Program-made: the position numbers and the translations under genes
The notes under the pieces: model-generated
What the model was told of the DNA's origin: nothing
Database searches by the model: none
The model's input: the letters and a program-made list of their open reading frames with translations, nothing else
Assembly: GCF_028453695.1 (NCBI RefSeq)
Contig: NC_135778.1
Location: 35,949,214 to 36,013,213, forward strand
From: Augochlora pura
Taxonomy: Eukaryota > Arthropoda > Insecta > Hymenoptera > Halictidae
DNA length: 64,000 nt
Reading direction: 5' to 3'
Part shown: positions 27,001-39,000 of the stretch, in pieces
How positions within the stretch are numbered: position 1 is the stretch's first letter
Layout of the letters: each line of letters opens with the position of its first letter

Positions 27001-30000
27001 GTTCTAGCTCCGTTGATTTAGTGTTAACCTCAAAACAGTGGATAGCGTTTAGTTCGTCTCATTCGTGATATTTATAAAAAATTCAATCTACCTTGATCTT
27101 TATATAATTTATGATACGAATATAATAGAAGTACAACTAATATAATCTGAATGGTATTTGTATAAATCAAATATCGGTATAAAATTGTAGAAATAATGTA
27201 AAAAGTGGCTGAAAAAAATATGATATATAAAGTAGATGAACAGACTGAAAAAAATATATAATGGTAGAAAATTCGAAATAATCGGTCCGTTTAAATAATA
27301 GATAAGAGATTCTAGTCGGAAAGGTTATGAAACAAAAATTGTCAATTTTAGATGGACTGTGTGTATCGGCGTTCGCGTTGCGTCTCTGGAGGTGAGTGTC
27401 CGAACGGCAAGGGTTAATAATTCGAGATCGTGCGAAGAAATGTAGAGGAAACGAGCTGTCGGACAATTATCAGAGAAGGATTCCTCTTAGCGTCCTCTCG
27501 TGGTCTGGCCGGCGCTGTGTGGCCATTAATGCTGTCGTAACGAAGCGGTGTCCAGCGGTGAATAGGGACGCCGACTACTAGCAGCGTTAACCGAGAGTCT
27601 ATCCGAGAGAGGGATAGAGAGAGAGAGTCGAAACTCGTGGAGAACGTTCCCCGGGGCGTTATCAATCCCAATTCCATCTCGCGCGGAGGTCCGGCCGCCT
27701 CGTGTCACCTCTAGAAAACCGGCAACCGCCGATAAATAATAGACGTGAGCGTCGCTATTATTCCCGCGGCGGCATTTTTTCGCGGGGCTCTCGGTCGCCA
27801 CGTCGTCGCAATAATCGGCGCACGTTCGAAGGAGCCGTTGCTCTCGTTCGGTCCTCGCCGTGGACGAAAGAAAAGAGCCTTCCGCCATTCTCCGGCATCG
27901 GCCGGATATTCCATTTTCCGCGAAATAAAAGAACCCTCATCCCACGGCGATGATTTATGCCACCCCCCTCCGACCCTCGTCCCATTAAACCCGAGCGCAC
28001 TCGGAACAATTCGATGATCCCCTCTTCTCATTCTTTGTCTGCTTTCAGGTGTTCGACAAGCATAACCGTGGATACATTACCGCGTCCGATCTGCGAGCTG
28101 TCCTGCAATGCCTCGGGGAGGACCTGTCCGAGGAGGAAAGTACGTATCCGATATTTTACAAACCTCTGCTCGATTCTGTGCACGAGCGGAAACTTGCCAG
28201 GATTTCTTGTACGGGGTGTTCCGTAATTATATCAAGTCTCGGAGAGGGATGGAATATCTGAGGTGATTTCAAGTCACCTTTTTACTTGGCGCGAATATGC
28301 TGTCCGGTGTTTACGAGTTATTAGCGGAAAAATACTGATGAACGTGGGTTGAGATCAGCTGACTGAAGCAGCGATTGGAACTACGGTGCTACTGTAAGAT
28401 GCGACGGCAAAAGGGAGCTCCAGGTGCTGTACTCGAACACGAACGAGCCAGCATGCAGTTTTAAAATTTCAGAAAAATATTAACGCTAGAACTACAAATT
28501 CTACCGGAGAGGTCGAAATGGCTCGTGTTTTTAAATCGACATGTCATTTAAAAAATAGGTAGCATTTCACACGATTTTATATATTTTTCTATTTTATAAG
28601 AGATAAGTTATGAGTTATTTTAGTTACATTTATTTATTTCGTTCCGCAAGAAATCGTGATTTAAACATATTTTTAATTTCGTATATAACCCTATTTATAT
28701 TCCCCTTTCAAAGGTAATAAATAATTATACATGGGACCTTTCGGAGGTAATAAATAACCATACACGGAACCTTTTCGGAGGTAATAAATAATCATACACG
28801 GAACAATCACGTTACTTCACAGCTTCGAATTTGATGCGAAAAGGTATCGATTTGGTGTATCAATTATCGTATCGAATATCGTAACAAATATCGTGCAATC
28901 AACAGTATAGTCAATTTACAGTGATAACATTTCTTTTTATATGATTTCGACGATCATGGCGCTTCTCCCGCAACAGGCCATTTCTGGCCAATATCGTATT
29001 CCAATCGATCTATCCCATCGCGTCAAGGGATAATTTAATTAATTTAGTAGCGACAAAGTGTCACGAATATACAGAACACGAATGTTACATTGTTTGTCCA
29101 GCAAGGATACGTTAAAAATAACTCTTGCTAATTAAATTGCATAAAAATACAAATTAAATTTGAAGCCATTCGAGACCAACTTCTCTTGATTCATATTGAA
29201 TGTTATTTAAGTACTTGTAATATTGACTGATTATTATTCATAATTACAAATAATATAGCAAGTTTCAATAGAATAATAAATAACTAGAGTGACGATTCGA
29301 GTAAAAATAACTCTGCATAGAACGTGTTAAACATATCGTGTGCCATAATATCCGTGTGAAGTTGACTAAATAATGTACTCAATGCAATTGACTATTTTTA
29401 TTATTAATTTATGCAATAATGTCGAATGAATTATTTTACATATCTCTGACGCGAATTGTATCACGCAATGTCTAGCTAGACCATAATACCACTGTAATTA
29501 TTTGACGGTACGAGTTGCAAAAATAAATCTAATTCGCTCGAGTGTTCAAGAGGCTTGATCCAATAAGATCGGCCGCTAATGAATATCAGCACACATTCTG
29601 CTTGCGCGCTATTTCAAGCCGAGAATGAAATTCAAATGAGTCGTATTAAGTACATATCTGCTTAAGGTCGCGCGTATCAGGTGGCATTTCAACGTTTACA
29701 CGGCGCGTACTTTTCAGCTAAGGGATTATGCAAATGCACCTGTAGATTTTAGAACGGAAACAGCCTTAGCAATGTTTTGCGAAGCTTCGAGTTTGCATAT
29801 CAATTACCGAAAACATTGTCGTAAGCTTCTTCGCGCCGGAGCATATACGGGGATATTAAATTCGTTTAAGCCGAGGCGAAACGGGACGTGTACGGGTATT
29901 CAAATGGTTCGTAATCGTCCGAAGAAAGCTGCAATCATTAATATGTTTATAAGCTCCCTCGAGCGCGATAAAGCTGGTCTACGCACAATAGACTCCACGA

Positions 30001-33000
30001 TAAGGTCAACAGGACCGGTACGCAAATTGCCAGCCCAATGCAACCTACTCAATGTTCAATCGTTCCTGTAGGCAATCGGGACTGTACCTCAAAATTTGTA
30101 GATGCGATACTATAGCCTAACTACGTTCCTATACAATCGACGGAGTCTATATTTTCGTATCTCGTTGTTGACGTCTTACTTTTTAATTAACTCCTTGTAC
30201 TACGATTTCTTCAACGCTGCGTTATTAATTTAGCACTTATTTGTTATTAATATTTTTCTTAATATTACCAGACAATTCTTTTATTGTCTTCATGTATCTT
30301 TGTTTCTAGACTCTGATAGTAGAAGAAATAAATTCGATTTCGATTCAAAATAAATTAATAATATTTAGTAGATCTCGCACGAAATTTGTATCACGAGTCT
30401 GACTCGTTATTACAGTGCAAAGGGGTTAAACGCCCGAACGCTTAGATTTCACGAAAATATGTTATTCAACCAAAGTCACAATATCTCATAGTTTCAGGTA
30501 GAACTCGATGAGTTGTATATGAATCGCAAATTATTCGAAGCATATTCGTAACAGCATGTGTACGCCTCGCGTGCGTCAAACGGGGACCTGCCAGCAATTT
30601 ACGCGCCAGCCGGTATTTGATTAGAGTTATCCGTACCGCGTAGCAAAGAGTAATTGTTTTCGTGAGTTTTCTAATCCGACGGGAACGGATCCGGTCGGGC
30701 CTGTCGATGCAAAGCGAACAAATATTCGCGAACATTCGGTAAACTGAAACGAGGTCCGAAAACTGGCGTACCCAACGGCGATCCAATCGACGCTGCCGGG
30801 GGTGGTCTTGTTCATTTTCACGATAAATCGGCTCGAGTTTCGCAATTTGCGCGCGCTTATTCAGACGGGGGCCGCGAGGGTGGAGGAGGGGTGGGGGTGG
30901 GGGAGAGGTGGTGGAACCGGTCCCGCGCGCTTATCGAGGGATAAGTTTGAACTGTGAATGGCTGTCTCTTGCCGACTACAAAGTCCCCGGGAGTTATTTT
31001 CCCCGGCAGAGATTTCCATAACTCGCAGCACGCGAAAGAATTGGGGCGAAATCTCGGGCCGAGGGAAAATACGCTGAAGCCGGGGCGAGCTTCGGTGCTA
31101 TAAGAAAATATGGTGAAAGGAGACGGTCTGTTTTTGAAAGGCGACGGGGAGTCGGTCTAATTTTCGCTAAAAAAATTACGCCGTATAAAAGTGAACGGGA
31201 CCGCTGCGCGAGGATTGTTATCACGGCAAACACCGTACGGGATTCCCCGTTCTAGGAAACATTTGTTACCGTTGTTCTCGTCGCCCCCCACCCGTAGGCG
31301 TTATCCCGCAGAATTCGGTGGCCGGTTTCGTTTAATTCGATTCGACGCCTTATCACGGAATACGGCGAGCCTTCGTTCCTCCGTTTCCCGGCGGAATCAC
31401 GATCTGCTTTCCCGCCAGATTCGAACGTGTCGGCAAGAATAAGTCACGTGGATAAACAGCCCCGGCGAAGACCGGCCGAGGCCCGTGCCGGGGATCTCGT
31501 TATCCTTTCGCGAGTCTGGCACGCGCGCGTCACTGTAATCTCGCAGGGCTCCTTTGCAATTTAAAGTGGCCGTCACGTTCCGTGCTCGCGCGCGCCTCTC
31601 CCGATCGGGCTCCGCTCCTTTATCCCCGTCCGAAAAAAGTGTGACAAATGTAGTCCGGCACAATTACGTTCGGGCCGGTTCCCAAAATCGCAATACCAAT
31701 TCGTCTAGACCGGTGACCTTCGATTATTGGAATCGTTGCTCGGTGATTCGCCAGGCTTAATTAACGCGTTTATTCGTTAAGCTATATTATGCGCTTCGCA
31801 ATCTGTTATACAGTCGTTTAACCTTTTAGCTGCGTGTGACGCGCGTACACGTCATAAGGAAATGGCAATTTTATATCTTACAATAAATATACCTCTACCA
31901 TTTTTGTCAAAATGTTTGTGGTTACATAAATTTCGCGCGCTTTAGGATAATTTTAGAACAATTATTAAAAAGGTTATACTCAGTATGATCGATAAAACCC
32001 GTAACAAAATAATATTATAAAACAGATAAAAATGTCAGAATTGTAGAAATTAAATGTTACGCAAATTGTATAGTTTCGATAAATGTTGCACACAGCAACG
32101 CGATTTTAGGATCTCCAGGTGCTGTAATTTTGATGAAAACATACCGTGCAAAATCGTTCTTGACCTCCTCAAATTAAGTTAAGACGATTGCTGTTGAACT
32201 GATTGTATTTAAAAACTGCTTGCGTTTGTAGCGAGAAAGTATTATAAATACTATACCAGTAACGAAGCATCACGAAACAAGAGATTACCTTATGTTAACT
32301 AATTATTACATAACCTTAACTTTATATATCATAATAGCAAAAAGAAACGCACTTCGCAGTATATATTTCTATTAGCCTCTTAGGCACAGCTGAATTTTGC
32401 GCAAATAAAGTTTTTCATAACTTAATTACCATTTTTCTTAATACATATTTTTCTTCACTCATTTACACTTTAACCGTTTACTTTAATAATTAATAAAACA
32501 ATTGAGTAAAGCACGAAACATTCACGAAAGTCACTATAGGTGGCACGTCGTGTCTAAGAGGTTAAGATTAATGGAACCATTATTCGCGCCTCAAGAAGTG
32601 ACGGGTGGATGGAAATAAAGTAATTTTGTTGAACATGTAGTAACAGCAGTAGTAATATTAGTTATTATTCTAAAACCTAATAACGGCATGTCACATGAGA
32701 AAAGCATCTAACGATACCTAATTTTTGTTAAAATCTTCCTGAACAATTTATTCTTCTTGAACATAACTTTGACATAACCTGAATAATTTCCTTGAACACG
32801 AGTTCGACAACAGTGGCTATTGAACAAATGCTGACTAGCATTATTTCCCCGAACAACGTACAATAAAACAACGTTGCTATTTCCTTTCCAACTATATATT
32901 TATTTTGATACGTTTTTCTTGGGCGAAGGTGTTCGAGAACTGGCTTTTCATCGTGAAATTGCTGATCTAACCGAGGAAAATCGCGTTGCCTGGGAACCTC

Positions 33001-36000
33001 TTCTGCACGTAGAGGACTTTCATTATTCCGCATTGAATTCCGATATATCATGAGCTAATCTGTAGTTTCCTGGTGCTTCGTCACTAGCACGCTATTTATA
33101 ATACTTTCTCATTGTAAACGTAAACACACCCTGAATAAACTCGGTCTAATCGTTATCGGGGCTTCGGCATCGTTTTTCAAGAGAATAGACCATTTACAAT
33201 TCGAGACGTTATTTCGTATAATTGGTCCTCGCCGTTTGTAGAATACGAAAGTATGGCCAAGTATTGTTTTCTTCGCGTTAATGTTTAATGTTAAGGACGA
33301 TTATACACATATTAAATCATTTTGCGAGGAGTTCGAGTTATTAAAAAAATGTTGTTACGAAAGTTGTTGTCTCGTCGGTGGAATAAGAAAGGAGATCCAA
33401 AAAAGGTCGATCCAAATTTTTTAAATGGAAGGCCCTACTTTTTATTCTATAGGAATTAACACAGCTAGCACCGAGAGAAATCTAAAGAGGTGCTATATGA
33501 TATTATTGTCGGATATTATTATTATCATTATTGATAAAGATAAATCGTTAGTTTATATTTACGTCCTTCGTCACCTTTATCGAACTGTGATAACACATGT
33601 AGTTTATTTAAAAAAAAGGAAAGAAAAGAAATAGATCCAAGTATAAAATGGAGTTACACAATTAAAACTAGCTTCACAGTTACTACTTATTCACCTAAAA
33701 TAACAGCGACTGCGAGACCCTACTTTCTACTTTAACCCTCAACTTTCTACCGCCTACTACTCCACGACTCTCCAACTGCCCCTCAACTCGCAACCCTCTC
33801 TCCATGAACCACTCTATTTTTTTCAAGCTCGCCGTACTCATACCGTCATCCTTATACCCAAATATGGTTATAAACATTGTTGCCGGACCAAAGGCTCGCA
33901 TCATTTACAATCCAACGCTGGTCAAAGTCACTTTCTCTTTTCATTAGCGCACCTAAAGCCTGTATCTTAACCCTTCGCACTCGAACGGTGATTCTGAGAC
34001 ACCACTGAAATTGTTACAGCACGTTCCAAAATAATTTTTATTAAATAAAATTCAATTTCATGTGCATAAAATATATTTTGTCATATAAAATGGAAACGCT
34101 ACATGTCAGAACAGTTATTTTAGTATTACAGTGAAAATCCATCCTTTTGGTGGATAATTATTTCTGCGATTCTAACTTCTTATGAAATAATTTTTAACGC
34201 ATTAAATAGAATTTTAGCGTGTACCGCTGTAACGGTACACGTGGCACGGAATGTGTTAAAATTAAATACCTGGTGCTCGAATATTCTCGATACCACAGAA
34301 CTGGCCGAATAATATCGTATAACATCTCTTTGAATTTTTCTCAGTGCTGTTACTTTTTGAAAAATATGTATAACCTTCCATTTAAGAAAATGAGACCGAC
34401 CACCGAATCAAAGATGATTTGATTAAATGATCCTCCAAATTAGTATCTCCTACGATACTCCAGCCATGAGAAAACAATTAATATAAACTACAATTAATAT
34501 AAATAAATATAAACTATACAAACGCAAGTTTATTCCATTTTAATTCGCTTTTTATCGAATTGTAAGGATTACGCGGTCGACTGTATCGAACAATAAAACG
34601 AAACGTACGAGCGCGACGGTAAAACGGCGACGGGACGCGCGAAACGGCTACGTATTTTCCCGGCGAACCTCGAGGTGGACAATCGTGATAGCTCTTCGCG
34701 CAAATTTAACCGCGTTGCGCTTATGGTAGCGACACGGTTTGCGCGCGCGCGCGCGTCCCTCCGCGAAACGGCAAATTACGTTTTCCCGTATTGGACCGCC
34801 GTCTACGGTGACCAACGTAATAATACGTCGGCGCGCGGCGGGGATGGGGGACGAGAACACTAATTGGCCAGAATCAATTGGATCTGCACACGTATTTCTG
34901 TCGATATTAATAATTGCCGAGGGGTATCAAACAGATTACGCCGGGCGGAGAGCCGACTATCTTGCGAGGAGATTGTCGGTTGCGTAAGCCACCGCCGAGC
35001 TACCTGTTAATCTATTAAACGAACGACTCGATGAATTACAATTCCAGTAATTACCAGAGCACGAGTCTACTAATACAAAATATATATATATATATATACC
35101 AACCCTTTTCTTCCAGAGATGAATAAAATCCACGGTTCGTCCATTATTTTAGAATCGATTCGAAAACTTAAATATTTTCCGCACACAAAATATTTGCGCC
35201 GCGTCGTATTTGATCAATCCCGTTGTTTATAAATATCAGATTGATCCGAGAATGGAGTTTTATTTGATAAAATTGTCCACCGTGCAACGCGTTGTTCATT
35301 TCATTTTCAAAATATTAAACCTTTGTGTTCGATGTGTTTCGTTCCCTTAAAGGGGAAGCTTTGGAGCGTGGATTGTTATTAAATTCGTTAAATCCTAGCC
35401 GTGGGACAAATTGAAATTTATCAGCGAACAAAGTTTTCTCGTTTTAATAATAGGTAAAAGTACATCTGTTTTCGAGGTGGTGTGAATCGACTAAAATTGT
35501 AGAATGGATGTTAGGGGCCAGGTACGCGGGCCGTTTTCGAAATCGAGCCTCCGATTTCCATTAATTATTAACTGGCCCGTTCAGCCGTAAACTCGAAATT
35601 CCGACCCGATAAATCGCGGAAAGGAACGTTAGAGCCGGCGTCTTATTCTCGCGGCGTAGCTAAAGTTTCCTCGAGTTCTTTCGCAACCGCCCGCCCTCCC
35701 CTCGGGCTAACGTGATTGGAATTAACACCGAAATTAAGGGATCGGAAAACCGGACCGCTAATTGGTCACGATTACGCGAATTGGAGCGAACTTGGTCGAA
35801 AGCGGTAACACGTTCGGACACGCGGCCGTAGCTTTGCGATCTTGTTTGCAATGGAAATTAATACAAAGTTGATAGTGACAGCGGTCCGGAATTAGTTGCA
35901 AAGAGAGAGGAACACCGATAACACACACAAGGGGGGGGCGGGGGCGGACACCTCGCCGCGAACGATCTGCATTTTGCCGGCGGTGGCGCGACGCGCCGGC

Positions 36001-39000
36001 TATCGAACATTAAATTAAAATATTGAACATCGAATTAAAACGAATAGGAACGAGTGATTTCCGGGAATACCGGGAAACGCTGGCTGCCGTGAAAGCCTGA
36101 CAACCGATATTAAAATTGTCGCCCGACGGTCGGCCGCACACGGACAAAATAAACCACTCCGCTCGTAAATTTCTGACAAGGATAATCCTTTTGTTCCCGA
36201 ATCCTCGCCGCCATACTTTTCGCCCGGCGCGCGGTGAAGTATTAGTTCCGAAATTAGTTGGCGAAATACAATTTTTTAAATCCCTCGAGATATAAAACAT
36301 TTTTGTGTTTTCCGGTTATTGAAATATTTGAACAATGATTTACCAGTGTTATCCCGTTTATTTATGTACCGAATGGCACGTAGCACCGCAATGAAAGTTA
36401 ACTTTCGTAGTAATAATTTTTCTTTGCAACCGTTTCAGAATTATCCGGCTATTTAAATCGTTTATATGCGACGAAGGAACCTTCATTTTTTTATAGATAC
36501 CTTTTAGACATTTTTTGTAAATATCTCGAGATTTAATAATTTTTTGGCCATGGTATCCTAATAATTTTTTACGTAGAATGAACGGAAGAATCGATCTGTG
36601 TGAGAGAAAATATGCATTTCTATTTAAAGAAATAATGGAATTATTAATTGCAGACGCACTGCTGCGTTTAAAAAAAAATTCAAAGGCCTAGAGATGTAGT
36701 GCTCTTCGAACCATTTATCTTTCTCCTTTGGCATTTTTTCATAAATGCAATAATAACGGAGTTATGGCTTGAAACAGTTGCGTGGACCACCCTGTATATC
36801 CTGATATTAACTCTTTGCCGTGTAATCTACCAAATATGTTATTCGAATCTTTCGAATCGAAGTGAAATTCTGCATGTGGGAATTTATTAATTCTAATTGA
36901 CGCAGCATTTGAAATAAGTCGCAGCGGTCGAAGGGTTTGAAAATTATATTCCACGACGCGGAAGCTGTCCTAAATATCGGTACGCCCCCGCCGAGTCCCG
37001 ACAATCGAGAGATACCAATTAACGTGTTTGATTCGAATCGAAAATCCAATTTTTCGCGATTCAGTTCCGGAAATTCGCAACGAGCGGACGTCCGCCGTCC
37101 CTGATAAAAATCATCGTTTCGCGTCGCTTTGCGGTGCACGCGCTATCGGTTTTACGGGAAAAGGGCAGAGAGAATTATCGGGCACGGGATTTGCGCGCGC
37201 GTGGGGGAGGAAAAAATTGTAACGCGAATAATGACCGCGAGCGCGCGATGTTTCACGGTGCGATACCTCGCGCCCGGACAGGTTTAACTCGACGCGTCGC
37301 GTCCGGCCGGCGAGAGTTTAAAAATTAAATTGTACGGCCGTCCCGTCGATTAGCATACGATCGTTCATGGGTGATTTTAATCAGGCCAAATGCAATATTT
37401 GCCGTGTCAGTGAACGCCTCCGATGGCAATAGCGGCGATATTAATTTCTACTTTCCGTCAGTCTGTCTGGCCACTCTGTAATCATCCAGCGACAATGCTG
37501 GACGCGGACGAAATCAGAAATAATTATTCAGCGGCACGCCGAAGCTACTGCATAATGTCAACCGTCCAAGTTACTACATCTGTTTATGAATTATAGAGGC
37601 GACTGATAATTTTGTTATGCTATGAAACGAGGGTATCCCCCGATCAGCGGAAAGTCCGCGCGCGTGTATTTGTTCTATTAATTATCGGCTCCGAATGCTG
37701 AACTTCATTCTCGATAAAGCGATCTTTCAATATAAATTTCCTGACAAATTAACCGCTATGTCGACACACACTTTCAACGCCGCTTCTCCCAATCGGATTT
37801 ATCCAATAGCTTCTAACTGTTTTATTACTTTTGTTTGCCCGAAAGCACTCTGTTTGACAAAATATAAAATTCCATCAACGAAAGTCATTGGTACCAACGT
37901 GTGTCCATTGCGAAAATTAAAAATGGCCACCGGTAGTCATGCCACTCTCAAAATATACCAAACATTGAGCGACGTGCTCGCGCGGACCAACATTTTCATA
38001 TCCTGCAATTGCAACGTTTTTATCCGCATTCCTTAGCCACAACAGAACACGTCGGGGATAGAACGATGGACGAATTACGTAAGAGACTAGCTTCTTTATT
38101 TTTCCACTTCTAAGTTTCGTGCCGTTATTCACAGTTCTGCGGGAAACGCAGATAAAGAATACCCGGCGGGAAAGGTAATTCAATTTTTGGTTAACACAAT
38201 TTCTTCGTACGTTGTTCGAGCTCGCGAAATTCGCTCAGGAGCACGATTAACAAAAGTAGAAGTCGCAATTACGCCGGATCCGGAGCTGATATAAATGAAT
38301 GTATCTTGACATAACCTTAACATAACCTTAGCAAAAGAAAAAGTCGCAATTACGCGGCGGATCTAGAGCTGATATAAACAAACATACCTCGACATAACCT
38401 TAACATAACCTCAGCAAAAGAAGAAGTCGCAATTACGTCGATTCAGAGCGGATATAAACAAACGTAGGAACAACGCTGGTAATAAGCACAATTGTACTTC
38501 CACGGGGACACGGTAAAAACTCTATCACAGAATCGAGAATTATCATTTTCTGTGATAAGTTATTCCCCGCGTTCGCTTCGTTGTATTTAATAGACCGACG
38601 GCTGCAGCAGGCTGCTGGCCAATTCCCTCTTTTCCAGCGTACCTCTTCCAGCTTCTTTGCCTGCTAATTCAAACCGGTGACCTACTCGACTGTGGAATAA
38701 TTTCGTACGAGCCATGTGTGTGTGTGTGTGTGGTCGCGCGTGGGTGGCCCGAAATTTTGCGAAAGTGTGCAAGCGTCTACGAAACAGTAAAACGAAATAC
38801 AGAGAGAGAGAGAGAGAGAGTATACCCGTAGCTTATACCTTGCCGTAATGGTTTTCCCCCGATCCGTCGAGGGATATGCCAGCGATAGCGTTTGGACAAG
38901 ACGAAATATGTGATGCGAGCTTTTACTGTGTTTCAGTCGAGGATATGATCAAGGAAGTGGACGTGGACGGGGACGGACGGATCGATTTCTATGGTAAGCC

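Larger units (their letters stand above)
1911..28048 (+). other. 26.1-kb intron of the calmodulin-like gene
   Basis: No coding exon was recognised. It contains TTAA elements (5759-5926, 7638-7883, 11678, 15728-16086, 16102-16364, 26076-26310, 26808-27027), tandem repeats (9025-9110, 11744-11853, 15736-15970), an AG run (21064-21095) and a C22 run (17718-17739). CpG-rich blocks (about 12.1-12.8, 14.7-15.6, 16.7-18.4, 22.6-23.4, 23.9-24.9 and 27.4-28.0 kb) alternate with AT-rich DNA. The CpG-rich blocks carry chance open frames on both strands. Confidence 0.75.
28140..38936 (+). other. 10.8-kb intron of the calmodulin-like gene
   Basis: No exon was recognised. Contents include a 33-34 bp tandem repeat (28712-28803), TTAA elements (30187-30429, 32372-32565, 33967-34259), a G-run tract (30867-30903), CG, TA, TG and AG simple repeats, and an 83-bp tandem repeat (38249-38470). 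CpG-rich blocks lie at about 30.8-31.7, 34.6-35.0 and 35.5-37.4 kb. Confidence 0.75.
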
